A stretch of 64,000 nt of DNA, taken from contig NW_022145611.1 in NCBI RefSeq assembly GCF_000002235.5, positions 372,001 through 436,000 on the forward strand. The letters run 5' to 3'. This document shows, piece by piece, positions 41,301 through 55,200 of this stretch (positions within the stretch are counted from its first letter, which is position 1; each line of letters begins with the position of its first letter). The notes below the pieces were generated by a model. The model saw only the letters and a program-made list of their open reading frames with translations. It was not told the origin of the DNA and did not search any database. The translations under genes were made by a program, and so were the position numbers. The stretch is from Strongylocentrotus purpuratus. Lineage: Eukaryota > Echinodermata > Echinoidea > Camarodonta > Strongylocentrotidae.

Positions 41301-44276
41301 TTGATAGGCAACAGAAAATGATAAGAGGTCTAACAGGAAAGCAATATTATTTCTACTACAGGGTGAACTCATTCGTAAAATCCGCAAACGTATATGCTGT
41401 GACAAAAGACTAGTGAGACATAGACCTCGGTAAAGGGAAGGGGGAAATTAGATATCCTTTTGAAAGCTCAAGAGGCATTCTGCGTCACTGTTACTGACAG
41501 CTAATGGTTGCTACCTAACTGCATGCCATAGGCCTGCAGGCTGCCATCTCAAATATGCTTGGACTGGGTCATGATGACATGGTCGATGCGTTCACTCTCA
41601 TAATTAATTCTTATTACTAGATATGAATATATAGGCTTTAGAATTCAAAATTGTTAATCATGGTTGATTGTAAACCATTATTTCTGATGAATGATAACTT
41701 TCTGAATGGGATCTTAAAGATTTAATTGGTTTTAAAATTCATGCAAAATTTAACTCAAGGGATGGGCCTTTATTTTCCTGATTATATCAAGCTTGATGAA
41801 ACAGAAAATCATGAGAGCCCATGTTACCATATTTATATATATATATATATCTATGTTATATTTTTTCCCGTAACATGAGAGTAATTTTAATCATTTCATT
41901 CCTATAATTAAATGTAATGTTAATTGTTATTGTATAATTTTGTTAAATGGGGGCACGCTACAAGAGTCCTATCTCGCACCCCGGGGCAACGTGTCTGACA
42001 CGGCCGGTTGTAGCAACTGCTCCGAAGATCAAGATACATTAATCTTGATCTAAGGACACGAACGAACGAACGAACCATATTTAGTCTCACAAATAGTATG
42101 CAATTCAGTAAGAAAATGCTGAAAAGACTTCCTGACTCTTTCAATAAGTAAGGACAATTCTTAGCACACAATTCCATCTAATTTTCTGCAAGTGTCATGA
42201 ATCAATGAAGTACATTACTGTCCTGTTCCTTGATTAATGACTGGGCAATGTTAAATCTTTCCATTTTATAAACATCTTGTCACATAAAATTGTTTGTTGT
42301 TTCCAGATGAACTCAATTGCACAAATCGAACCTTCTTAATCCTCACCATATCTTCATGAAAGCCCATTTAAATGCTATGTGTGAACACATTTAAAGCTGT
42401 GTGTGAACAATGTTATCCTCCTGTGAGTGATTAGTAATCCTAGAGGACTAGAGGTTCATTCTATTTCGCTGGCTCAGCCTCAATGGCTAGCCCACAGGCT
42501 TATATATTGTTTCTAATGACAAATTAGAAGAGTTATGTTTCATGGGTTTGATAGCTAGCTTGCACTACAGAACTTGCTCAAAATTAATGTTTGTTTCAAT
42601 AAAAACAAGAACTTAAAAAGGCAATGCAATGTTGGTCAGATGTGATAGGGACCAAAGTAGCTTTGCTACATTCTACTCCATTTTTAAACACGTACAGTAC
42701 ATGCCGAAAATCTCCGCAAAACGATTTACACGATTCAAAATTTACACGATTCGACTGCTCGCGGGAATTGTGTAACCATTTATTTTTACACGATTCGTTT
42801 TTTGCCAATGAAGCAAAATTTGAATTGTGTAAACGTGAAAAATTACATGATTCCTCAATTCAGGTCGAATCGTGTAATCGTGTAATCTGCCCACCGAAAA
42901 TCTCCGCAACACGATTACACGATTCAAAATTTACACGATTCGATTGCTCGCTGGAATTGTGTTACAATTTATTTTCAGTGGTGATGGTGAGCAGGTTAAG
43001 GACGTCTAGTTCAGTAAAAGCAAGAAGTTACTTCTTGGTTGAACGAGGACAACGTAGACGATACGAGGGGATAGCGAAGATTACGCTTTCTTTCTCTTGT
43101 ATATATTTTTAATTGCAGTGTCTTGTCTCTAGTTTTATTATAGACTGTTTGAAAGTTAAAAAAATCAGTCCACTTCCCGAAAAGCACTCTCGGATTTAAT
43201 CCTCGGTGAGAAAAAAGAAAAAAGCGATGAACAACAAAGGAAGGGGGGAATTTTGTTATTCCTAAGTTGTAAATAAGGAAAAATGATTACAAAATGTAAA
43301 GGAGGGCTAACATAATTAAGTATGTTGTGATACTCTTACATTACAAGGCTGTACCAATTAGAATTATGTTCACCAGCTCATTCATTACTATGAATATCGT
43401 TATACTTTTTTTTTATTCAATCATCATCCATTTTACAAACCTGGTTTGTAAAAACGTGTCAAAACGCATCATATGATGCACGAAAACCAAGGTTTGTCGA
43501 CAAATCTCCTTTGTGAATTCGGGCCTTAGACTTTGATCACTTATTGCTTTTTTAGCTTTCCTTATTTTCGTAAATTACCTTTTACAACATTGCATTATTC
43601 AGCTATATGTATAAAGAGCTACGGTCAAGGCTTAAGGGCACACTTCCTGTCACATACAAAAGAAGCTTACTCTGAATGTGGCCTGCCATTGACCCTCGCC
43701 GGGGACAAAGGCCGTTGCAGGCAGAGATCCTTACATAATACCTATTTTTCAGGGGGTTCCCCTTGAACATAGGATCCCCCTGAACAATAGGTATTACATG
43801 TATGTAAGTATGTAAGCCACTGGCTACAAAGTGTAGGGAACAGTTGCAAGCCGAGAATGAATAGAATAAGTGAATGGCCAACTGTCTTTGAGTTACGTTT
43901 AGCTAGCAGCACAATGTCCCCCCACTTTTTCAAGTTTCCCCAAAGTGCCCCTTTGTATGTAGGAAAAGTACCTATCTTACTTTGACAAGTGTCCCTATTA
44001 ATTTGTAAAAGTGCCCCTTCCCCTTTTCAACTCTGATAAGTGATCCTTTTCTTTTGACACACGCCCCTTTTCCTTCGACGAGTTCCTTTTTTCCTTTGCA
44101 ATATAAAGTGTCCATTTTCCATTCTCATTAGTGTCCTTTTAATCTCTAGTAAGTATCCCTCCTGAAGTACGAGAAGTGCCCCTCTTCACTTTTGATAAAT
44201 GCCCCAATCAACTCCGATAAATGCCCCTATTAAAATCTGATCGGTGCCCCTTTTCTTTCAACTAAAGCTTTTTTCA

Positions 44277-44308
<32 letters not shown>

Positions 44309-46263
44309 TCTCTTTCTTTCAATATCTTTCCATTCCCCCCATATCTTTCTCGCCTCTCTTTCCCTCATTAGGTTCCCCTCTTACCTTATTAATTTGTCTC
44401 TTTTCCTCTCCGTTTCATAGCCTTCTCATTTCTTTTCATTAATTTTACTATGTTTCGCCCTCCTTTATTTTTATCACTCTATTTCACTCTTTCTTTTCTT
44501 CCGGTCAACTTTTTAGTTTTCCCTTTTTTGCTCTCTTGCATAGTTTTTTCTGTTTATCTTTATCGTGCCCTTTTAACCCTCATTTTCCTTTTATATGTTC
44601 CCTTCTCCTCGTAGCTATCTTTTTTCCTTTTCTATTTCATCTATCCATGTCTTCCTGTTTCTGACGTTTTCCTACCTTGTCTCACAGATTAGTATACGAT
44701 ACATGTTAGTGGAAAGTGCTGAGGTTTATACACGAATATAAAGTACAGTAATTAACTGATGTACACTGAAGGTCAGTTGTGAATAAAGCAATTGGTGTAA
44801 GCAGGACACGATTTAACGATTGTTGCAGCTTGTCGCATCGTTCTACCAATGCCCTTATAGCCCTAATAACTATTTACACGATTACACGATTCAGAGCGAC
44901 ATTCTTCGATCGTGTAAATTTACACGATTACACAGTTACACGATTGTTGCATCTGGTCGAATCATCCCTCCAATGCACTTAACTTTTTACACGATTCAGA
45001 GCGACATTCTTCAATCGTGTAAATTTACATGATTACACGGTTACACGATTCATGTAAACCGTGTAATCCTAAAAATAAATTGTGTAATCGTGTTGCGGAG
45101 ATTTTCGGCGTGTACTGTACATATCGATGACAATACAATATAACCTCTTAAAAAGATGATTGATACCTAACAATGTTTGACATGTTCTTAAGATGTGATC
45201 AATTTCCTACCACTGTATGTTAAGACTACTACAGTGCATCCAAAAAAAAACTATACACTTTTGAAATGGCTGCCGAATACAAAAATATATGATTCTGGGG
45301 GGTAAGTTTAATATGTAAAGAAAGTTCATAAACTCAACGTTCATATAACACCAAAAAGTCCGAAAATAATTCCTGCTTGGGTGAGTACTGCTCATTTTTG
45401 TAAAAGGTATGTAAATTAGGTTGCGCAGTATAGCCTTTCAATTTGTGAGGGGTAAATCCTTTGGAGCTTACAACATTGAGGTGATACATTCATGATTTGC
45501 TGAGTGAATTTCAAGGTTTATTAAACCAAACTTTTATGCATGAGTGAACAGGAATTGCATTTTTTTTATTGTAGCATTGTAACTTTCCCTGGTAGACTCA
45601 GTGGTGTGTTCATAGGAGTCAAGATGGTGTGATGGAACATGTTGTAATTTCCATGTTACAAACTGTTATTTTTTTACATCTGTGACTTTGAATCAAAACC
45701 TTCACCCCACATTTCAATTATTGTAAGATTAGTTGAACATCTCATTGATTTACTTAATACCCAGGTAGGGATTATGTAAATTGAATATTCAAATACGGTT
45801 TGTTGAAAAAAGGAATGTCCAAGATGTCAAATACTTATTCTTCAGGTAAATGGTAACTGACTTGGCTCGGCTCTTATTGATGTAGAGAGGCAGGTGTACA
45901 TTATAGACGACACATATTCTTATTTATGTTATATAACTGAAAACGTGATTTCTGAGAAAAAATAAAGTCAATGTACATACACATCGCTCAAAAAATGTAT
46001 GCATTTTTTATTTCAAATTTAAATGACAGGAGTATCATTAAACTTACATCCTTCAAATTAACCTCAGACTATGATATAACAGTGCAAATTCCATCTAGAT
46101 ATAAGCTGAATATGCTTTAACAAAACATGATGAAATCTGGATATGCAGTGGTTATGAGACCTAATCCCACAGTTCAAACTGTGAATAAAAATATACCTCA
46201 TGCTGGTAACACTATAGCAACATGAATAATGATCATTATTATGATTACATAACTAAGTTCTTA

Positions 46264-46294
<31 letters not shown>

Positions 46295-49200
46295 TTATTT
46301 ACATAATGGATTAAGATTGGCTGATTATATCACCCCTAAGAAGTAACAATATGTTTGTTGGTAATTTAACGGAGTCCTATAAAAGTCCATTTTAATGTCT
46401 TTTCTTCTCAGTAGAAAATGGAAGGAGATGGGAATGTTTATTTTATACACTAGTTTGATGACAAGGATGAACTCATTATAATGAACTCATTATTTAACAA
46501 CATAATCACATCATATAGATGATGTTGAATGCCAATTTGATGTAAGCGAAAAAACTGAATGTCATAATTATTGAAATATTCCCCGAACTTTACCGAGTGA
46601 TTTGATATGCAGAGGCAAAACATATCTGCTTTTTTATAAAACGTTTATACATATGATAAAGAAAAGATGGATGAATGACATGAAGCTAATAAACAGACAA
46701 TGCAATGTTGTAGTACCAAGGGCAAGGCTCTCAGAATATCCATGCATCTATTGTCTGAATACTCCCTCTGTTGTCTAAGTTTTTACATTCACCGGTAATT
46801 ATCATAAATCGATCTGTAACATGAGTCAGTTGGAAAGAATTAGCTTAAAAACCCTGTCAATAATATACTACATATTATATCCTACAACACTTTGCCTACT
46901 TTAAATCATGTAATACATACTGAGGTCATCCACAGAGTCGCCAAAATGAACCTTCATACAGCTGGGTTATTTGCTAGTCTCAAAGCTGATTTCGGGGTGA
47001 CAAACACTTATAAAATGCGACTTATACAGCATCTTATAAATACCGGTACTGTAAATCTCTGTGTAAAAGACGCACCTTTCTTTCGCCCCAAAAATGGAAA
47101 GTCAGTGGTGCGCTTATACACAGGTTTTTTATTTTGTTTAAAAAAAAATTGTATGCCCCTCCACCTGGCACTGTGCCTGGCAATGTCTCCCAGCTCAGTT
47201 GACTTACCACTCGGAAACTAGAACAACACTACCTGTACGTCCGGATTTCTGTTTGGACTGTCATCTTTAGTTTTAAAAACGACATTGTTACTATTATTAG
47301 GGTGATCACACTGCATGTGCACACAGTCTGCCCCATGCACACACACACACACACAACAGCAGCAGGCGCGTAGCCGGGGGGGGGGGGGGGCGGTGGGGGC
47401 AGTCGCCCCCCCCCAAAACGCCGGCCCCCCCCCCCCAAAAAAAAAAAAAGAGAGAAAAAAAGAAGAAAGGAAGAGGACGTAGGAAGAAAAACTATTAAGA
47501 GTCGAGAACGGTACAACAAATCGTCTTCTTTCTCTAATAATTTATGAAACGTCAAAGCTTCCGCGGGAGGGGAGGGGGGGGGGGGGAACTGAATTCAGAC
47601 AAGAATTAAGAGTCGATTGAGAATGGTACAACGAATCTTCTTCTTTCTTTAATAATCTAATAAAACTTCAGAGCTTCCGCGCTATGCGCGGAGGCAGGGG
47701 AACGTGATTCAAACAAAGATTAAGAGTCGAGGACCGTGACGGCACAGCGAATCGTCTTCTTTCTCTAATGAAACGTCAACAGAAACTGAATTAAGATAAG
47801 GATAAGGATTAAGAGTCGAGAATGGTTCAACGAATCGTCTTCATTCTCTTATAATTTGATGAAACCTCAAAGCTTTCGCTTTCATTTCATTGTTATCGGC
47901 ATGTGGGAAATATGTTAAATTATTAATTAGAATATTGTCTTTTCAGCCATGTGTGACATGGTCCGCAGATCGCCCATTAACTGTTATTCTGCGTGGTGAA
48001 AATGCACCTCAATGTATAAAACTCCCCTACAAAACTGCAATATATCCTCATGTGTTTCACTCATTAAATCACTTTGCTGTTAACACTCAAGGTAGCCACA
48101 ACTGTTCTGGGGTCACCAAACTTTGTTTTTCTCTGAAATTTAGTCCCTGTGGAATGTTATGGCCTGTTGAATGGTTTCTCGGAAAATCGTCATAAATCCT
48201 CAAATCTGACATTTATTTTTAAAGAAAACTATACTGTGATGTAGCTGAAAGTCTGCAGATTCTTATCATTTGATCGGTTTTTCTGAATAATTTGTGAAAC
48301 ATATGAGGAAATAGCTGTAACGGTGATCCAAGTAATTTCCATCACCATATTTTATTGGCATCGCAAAAATATTTGGAATTTAATGTTAATATTTGGTGTA
48401 AATATGATCTATAATTATATGATTTACAAAATGCCAACAAAATGAACAGTTTGACTTTCCTATATATATAATTAGCTGAAATGACCTAATTTGCATATTT
48501 GATGAATATTCACAATTTTCTTTTTTGTATTTTTTACCACAAAGATGATATTTTAGTTTCTGATAATTTAATTCATTATTTGTGTCCAAGAAAGTGATGA
48601 ATTAAGTTATCAACTTTTGCCATTTTTGCCAATTTGACCATTTCTGGCAGGTTTTTTGGTAATTTTGTGATATAAAAAAATGGTATAAAATCACAATGCA
48701 TTGACCGATTTCAATTCTGTTTTTTATTTTTTGAAGCTTTCATAAAGCTTGATCATTTGCAATCATCAAATAACATGTGTTTGTTGCACTTATTTTTGGT
48801 GTGCTATACCTACTATTATTTGTGACAAATTCACATGCACAAATCGGCGCCGTCAACTGCACCACGCAGTCAAAAATAAAGGTCCTTCCCGCGTGGGTTT
48901 TTTTCTTTCTCGGCCCCCAAATAGGGGAACGTCTTATTACACAGGTGGTCTTATACACAGAGATTTACGGTAAGCATACCATACACAAGTACATGGATCT
49001 GTTTTGGGATCATCGCTCATTGATTACCACATTTATAACAATAATCCTAGAGTTAGTGCACGATATCAGAACATTTCTGTTTTTGGCTGTGGTTTTACTT
49101 TATTTGCTCTTGGCATGGTATCAAAAGTTTATAGTTACAATCTTCGCTATAAATTCTTGCAGACTGGTAATTTGGATGCTTCCTCCACTGATACACTGAT

Positions 49201-52200
49201 TTCAGCAAATAAAGGCTCATGTGCATGAGCGTGTAATAAGGTACTCAAGTACTCGCCCAAGCTTACTCAGCGGCCATTTTTTTTTACAATAATTATTTTA
49301 CACACCCCTTTTTGGGGGTTACAGACCCCTATTTTTTAGACCAGGCAGGGAAATAAAAAATTGTTGTAAAATGAATACCATAAATATCTATCCTTTGTTT
49401 TGAGTGACTCTTTGCTACGATCGCCAAGAGATGGCACTGCTCAGATGATTTTTCTTTTGTTTGTTTTTTGTCGACGTTGTACGAAACACCCCAGGTGCAT
49501 ATTCAAAAACTCACATGATTTTAATGCGAGTTGCAGTTGAATGCGCCAATTTGTGCATGTGAACTTGTCACAAATTATAGTAACAATGTTGTTTTTAAAA
49601 CTAAAGATAATAGACAAATTTTCCTCCGAGTCCAAACAGAAATCTGGACTTTGGCAACTAGTTTGATCCTAGTTTCTGAGTGGTGAGTTGACAGTGACAC
49701 CCCATGTATTATTGAGCTATGAAACATTTTACTCACGGTACCATGCCGGTGCTCTTCCGGGCATGGGTCAGCGTCAGCCGGCGGAGGGGCATAAATCAGC
49801 ACTCAAAAAAAAAATGGCAGCCGTGTATAGTATAGCTGTCAACAGTGCGAGTACTCGAGTATCCAAGTACTCGTTGCAGCCTTATAGCAAGTGCTTAAAA
49901 TGAGAGAGAACAGAACTCACCCCTTGAAGTCTCTGCAGCAGATCTTCAATGCTGTTCTCTCCATTCTGCGATACCTTCATTTCCATCTCAGTCAGCCAAT
50001 CAGAGAACTCCTTATATCTCTCAGTGAAAGCTATCCATTCATTAAGCTTGTCTGTGATTCGTTGCTTACGCTGACAGACCTGATGGTGAACCTCATCGAG
50101 TTGTTTGGTGAGAAGTATGATGCGTTCATGGAGGACAGACATATCATCTGGACTCACTGATGGGCACAGCTGACTCTCTCTCTGGTACAGGATCTCCAAT
50201 TTACCTTTAGTGTTGCCGAAACCATTCTCAGTCTCCTGTACAGTAAAGGAGTAGAAGTAAAGAAATACAAATTAAAGAGAAGGTTGAGTTCTGGGAAGAG
50301 GTGAAAAATAATTTGTGAGCGTTATCATTCTTATTATGCAAGTGTGGAAGAACATCAGATGAGAATGGCTCTTCAAATGCCTTCATATTCTAAATATGTC
50401 ATGTAACATCGTAAAAAACCAGGGTAGGATTTTTACGCCACATGTTCGTGTAGTGTGTAGTCCCATATACATCTTTCCGTGTACAGTGATTGTAACTTTA
50501 CCAAGACTTTTTCTTATCATTTTGATGATTCCAGAACCTTGCAATACACACAAATTCTTATATGCTAGATGATCAACCTTTTCTGGTCGATTCCACACCG
50601 TTATTTTCACAATGCAATCGCATAACCAGAACTCAACTTCATCTTATCATATATTTGCTTTCAAGAGAGATGGACGTGTTTTTCGCGAGCTCCTGAAAAA
50701 TGCACTTTTCTGCAGCCAAATAATGGACTCAAGGAAACTTTTTATACTAAACTGACGACGAAAGGACAGTGGTGAGATTTGTGTAATTCATTTTTCACAA
50801 ATTTTTGGACTTTTAAAGATTTTGGTCATTTTATACTGTTATTTTGGTCAATTTTCAAATATTTATTTTCTTGATTTTTGAACATTAAGCGCAATATAAA
50901 CACTTTACACAGAATTCATCTTGGATACAGCGCAAGTGAGCGCAAAGATACAAGGCAAATATGCACTAGTGAGTTATCTCAGTATTTATTACGCAGTACT
51001 TTTCAGCAAACAGGTGAACAATTATATTAAATGACGTCACAATGACCATCGTTAACGTAATAAGTCTCTGTGTTAAGGAACTCAAAGCTGAACTGCAGAA
51101 ACGTGGTCTAAATAAAAATGGTGTAAAAGAAACTTTGGTAAATAGGCTGCAAAGTGCAATCAATGACAATATCCATCAAGCGAGTAATGGCAAAAGAAAT
51201 CAGGAGACGAATACTGAGCAAGCTGATCTCTATGACCTATTCAATCTAGTTTTGTCGTCAGTTCATGAACTAGCCGACAGGCTTTTCCATCTTGAAGCTA
51301 AGTTCGATAGTGCTGATCTGGTAAAGGAGAAAATAGATCTCAGTGAGATAGTGGGAACTATCTCAAGAGTTGATCCCGCGAGGTATGATAATCGACCAGG
51401 AAATGTTTATACCGTCCCGACGAAGAATAGGTTCGATGTCCTTGCGGATAATCATGTCACTGACGCTGAGCCTGCTACTTCGATGTCGACTAGTTACCAG
51501 ATGAAAGAGTACCGAGATGGGCATCGCCAGTGCCGCTTGTCTGATGCTACGGTCACAAATGTTCGTACGAACGATTCGTTCGTACGAATCTCCCTGTTCC
51601 TACGAATTTCAGAGTTCGTAGAGATTCGCAGATGGGGCATAGTTTCGTACGTCCTTCTTACGGAGTTCGTACGAACGCCGTTTAATTCGCAAGAACAACT
51701 CAAGACCTTCTTGAGAAACGAAGTGATTTTCGGTTATACAATGGCCCCAGAGTTCGTACGTTTTTCGTAAGAACGCCTTGTGTTCTTCTTACGTCAGACT
51801 TACGCCAATGTTACGAGTTTTTGTTCTCGCAAGGTGGTCGTACGTTTAACTCACGGCATTCACAAGTCATTCGTAAGAAGATTTTACGATTTTTTTCCTA
51901 TTTGGTCGGGTTGCCAAAAAAACGCTGCCGTATACTGTCGAAAATTCTATGACTGTTGAAAGTTTGATATTACACGATGACAGTATTGCCAAGAAGACTA
52001 CAACTGCAACTGCAACTCCATAAAATGTTTCTTAAACTTGCTGTTAGCATATCTGTTACTTCCTTTATTATAAAAGCAGTCATGTTAACCGAAGAAGTCA
52101 ACAAGTTTTTGCTCTGTGGTGGCATCAAAGTCATAGGACTGCTTCTCCTTTCTTAGTTTCCCCGTTACCTCATCTTCATCGCCGTCAAACTGCCGTCTTG

Positions 52201-55200
52201 ATGGTTTTCCCTCATCCTCCTCGTCATCTTTCACCGCCTACTCCCGGTCGCTTCCGATATGGCCATCATTTCTTGATATCAGGCGCTCCGAAAGCAGTTT
52301 GGGATTGGGGTGGCAAAAATTCCAGGGGGCTCACCTTCCAGGGGCAGTGGCGTAATGAGCAAAAACGTTTGGAGGAGGGGGGGGGGGGAGAAGGAAAATT
52401 TGCATCACCACCACTCCTAGGCCTACATGTTACATGCAGGGCCCACGGAAGATTTTTCAAATTGGAGTATTAACGATCAGGTTAGAGTTTAGCGAGCGTA
52501 GCGTAAATTGGCGTGTGGTCCGGGGGCTTTGCACCGGCGGGGGCCAAGGGACTAAGCCCCGGAAGCTCATGGTTTTTAGGCATCAAATTGGGGTCAGATA
52601 AGCATATTTAGATACCTTATTTGTGTTACTGGCAGGTCACTAATTGTCGGGGGTTCCAGGCAGCAGAGCCCCTGGAAGCTCAAAGGTTTTCGGCATCTAA
52701 TTACGGTCAGATGAGCATATATTGATATCTCATTTGTGATATTGGTAGGTCACACATTTTGTTCTCTCTCTTTCTTTCCTTTCCTCTTTTTTTTTTTTAA
52801 GTGAGGGGTGCTCGAGCCCCGAGCCCTGCCGTTCTGCAGGCCCTGACATGAAGGCTTCCAAATAAGCATATTTGTATGCCCAGCTGTTAATTTGGGAATT
52901 AGTAATTTTCAAACAAACGCATAAAAAGATATGATTTGCAAAAAAATTGAGAAAAAATACCGGAAAATCATGTCATTTCAGCAACGTTTGTAAATCACTG
53001 GTATCGAATTAGAAGTACCCCCCGCCCATTAGTACGCCAGTGTTCAGGGGCTCATGTCTTCTCACCACTATAATAAAAAAAAATTTAAAAAATTCCCATC
53101 CTCTTACAATATTTCCACGATATGCGCAAATCGTATATATTATAAAAAACCTCCATTGATGTAGGAGCAAGCGGAGTGCATACGAAATTTAATCCCTATT
53201 AACTTTTCTTTTCTTTGAATAGAATATAATTTATATGTGATTCAATTCAGGTTTTGTTCTTTTTGGTTAAAAAATACAAATCATCTTTATTCCTTTACTG
53301 CTTTTTTTATAGGGGGGTTGGAGGGGGCGAATGCCCCCCTGCCCCTCCCCCCCACTTCCGGCGCCTCTGCTTGATATTGTTGTTGCTGCTCTCCTCCTCT
53401 TTCTCCTTCCTCCTCATCTCTTTCCTTACGTTTGTTTCCCTTCCCTCTCTTCCCTCTAACAGATTTCCCATTTGGTCCCATATTTCTTCGACAGGAGATG
53501 CAACCTCGACGAACACTATGAACAGAGTGAAGCTTTATAACCGTTAAAACTCAAAATTTGCATAAATTGTGTACGTACACCTTACGAGCACCTTACGAAC
53601 GCGTGGAGTCATTCGTACGAAGACATTAAGAATCTCCGCTCGTAAGGCGTTCTTACGAACGCCGTAGGAGCCCTCTATGAACAACTTGAGGCGTTCTTAC
53701 GGTCATCGTAATAATTTGAAGCTTCTAGAATTGTCCCTCAACCCTATGAAATGTACGTAGATCTTGCGTGGTTCTTACGATGTAATTACGGCGTTCGTAC
53801 GGCCGCCTTACGAAGAGAGGGTTTCGTACGATGTTAAAAAAAATCTTGGACAAGACCATCGACCAATCTGCGTTCTTACGAACGGTCTACGAACGGTTTA
53901 CGAGCGCTTGTTTCGTACGGCCTTCTTAAGAAGATCTTACGAAATGGTCTGAAAATCGTTCGTACGGCGTTCGTAGCAGCCCGTAAGGGTATTTGTGACC
54001 AAGGCATGAGCTACATGAATCTGTCCTCGAAGGCACAGACGTCGAGCCTCCTACTCCGATGTCGACGAGCGACCAGATGAAAGAGTACCGAGATGGGCAT
54101 CGCCAGCGCCGCTTGTTGAAGGTACCTGCTGCTGTTTTCGAAGGCACTGACGCAAAGTCTTCGACTTCGATGTCGACGAGCGACCAAACCAATGAGTTCC
54201 GACAAGGGCATCGCCAACGCCGCTTGTCTGAGCTATTTGATGTTGTCATCGAAGGCGACTCGATGATTAAGCACATCGAGGGCCGACTCCTGAGCCGAAA
54301 ACATCGAGTAGTCTGCCATCCGAACCCAGGGGCAACGGTGGCTGATATCTCCTCTAAGAAGGCTACTGAGGGTGTAAAGGCGAAAGGAGACGTCATTCTA
54401 CATGTCGGGTCAAATGACTTGTCGAAAGGTAATGGTAGTACATCCACCGCCGATGATATCATAGCATTAGCAGACATGATTGCAGCAAAAGGCTGTGATG
54501 TATGCTTGTCTGGTGTTATACACCGCAGATGAGAATCAGTTCACCAGAGGCGCAGTGTCGATGGGGTTAATGGGCGATTGAGAAGGGCTGCCCGTGAAAG
54601 GAGATGGGGTTTCGTTGATAACGATAACATAGGTGACAGGCACCTTGGCAGAGATGGGGTCCACATCAATATTAAAGGCAGGACAAGCTGTTCTTGCCTT
54701 TAATCTACGCCACTTTATTGAGCGACCTCAAGGGCCACCTACACCTACTCAGCAAACGTCCTACGCTGAAGTTGTTCGATCTTCAACGCAGGATTTCAAG
54801 ATGATTGCTCCGAGAGGGAGGCTAAAGTCTGCACCTGCTCTTCCAATGTTTCCACTGACAAAAGCTCAACAGGGGTGGCACAAGCATCTACGTCTTGTCA
54901 TGGCAACATGCTGTTAAACTCTGTCTCTGGTACTGGCATACTACATCATAATCTTCAGGATCAATCTCATGAACTGAATAAGAGTAACATTAAACAGTTG
55001 GAAGGTGGTTCAGTTCCTCTGTTTAGAAACAGGGGCTTAAAATTTGCTCGTTTGAATATTCATAGCTTAGTTGCTAAGATTGACGAACTTAGATTACTTC
55101 TGAGAAATGCATCATTTGATGTTATTGGTTTAAATGAAACATTTTGTGACTCCATGATTGATGATTCTGAATTGTATATAGATGATTATATTTTATTACA

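Larger units (their letters stand above)
51551..54000. mobile_element. TIR element in LINE ORF1, GGTCACAAAT ends, TTCGTACGAA arrays
   Basis: GGTCACAAAT (51551-51560) and ATTTGTGACC (53991-54000) are perfect inverted ends. Both subterminal zones (51561-51780 and 53570-53985) are crowded with TTCGTACGAA, TTCTTACG and related palindromic words. The middle carries nested hAT-like elements. A clean target duplication is not evident; TGATGCTAC (left) and TGAGCTAC (54007-54014) may be a decayed 8-9 bp one. No transposase was recognised. Confidence 0.7.
51042..54917 (+). pseudogene. LINE ORF1: SAP domain, tandem linker repeats, SGNH esterase-like domain
   Basis: Residues about 9-40 (VKELKAELQKRGLNKNGVKE, TLVNRLQ) have the SAP DNA-binding signature. 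A coiled region follows, then three copies of a linker containing STSDQMKEYRDGHRQRRL (51489, 54062 and 54173; first copy before, the others after the inserted element). The SGNH part shows VVIEGDSMIKHIEG (GDS block), VILHVGSNDL (block III) and, after a stop at 54531, LGRDGVHINIKG (Asp-His block). A frameshift near 54680 leads to QAVLAFNLRHFIERP and RSSTQDFKMIAPRG. Esterase-like ORF1 is known for CR1/L2; a SAP domain in front of it is unusual in my experience. Nonfunctional because of the insertion, stop and frameshift. Confidence 0.8.

Noticed and set aside
42624..43112. 162-residue plus-strand ORF
   Set aside because: It runs through the TTACACGATT repeat array of the TIR element and shows only repeated HDSKFTRFDCS-type periodicity.
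45232..46010. Mariner-like element starting CAGTGCATCCAAAAAAAAAC
   Set aside because: No convincing inverted partner end or TA duplication was found.
47229..47555. Proline-rich minus-strand ORF
   Set aside because: The proline and glycine runs come from G/C homopolymers at 47378-47435.
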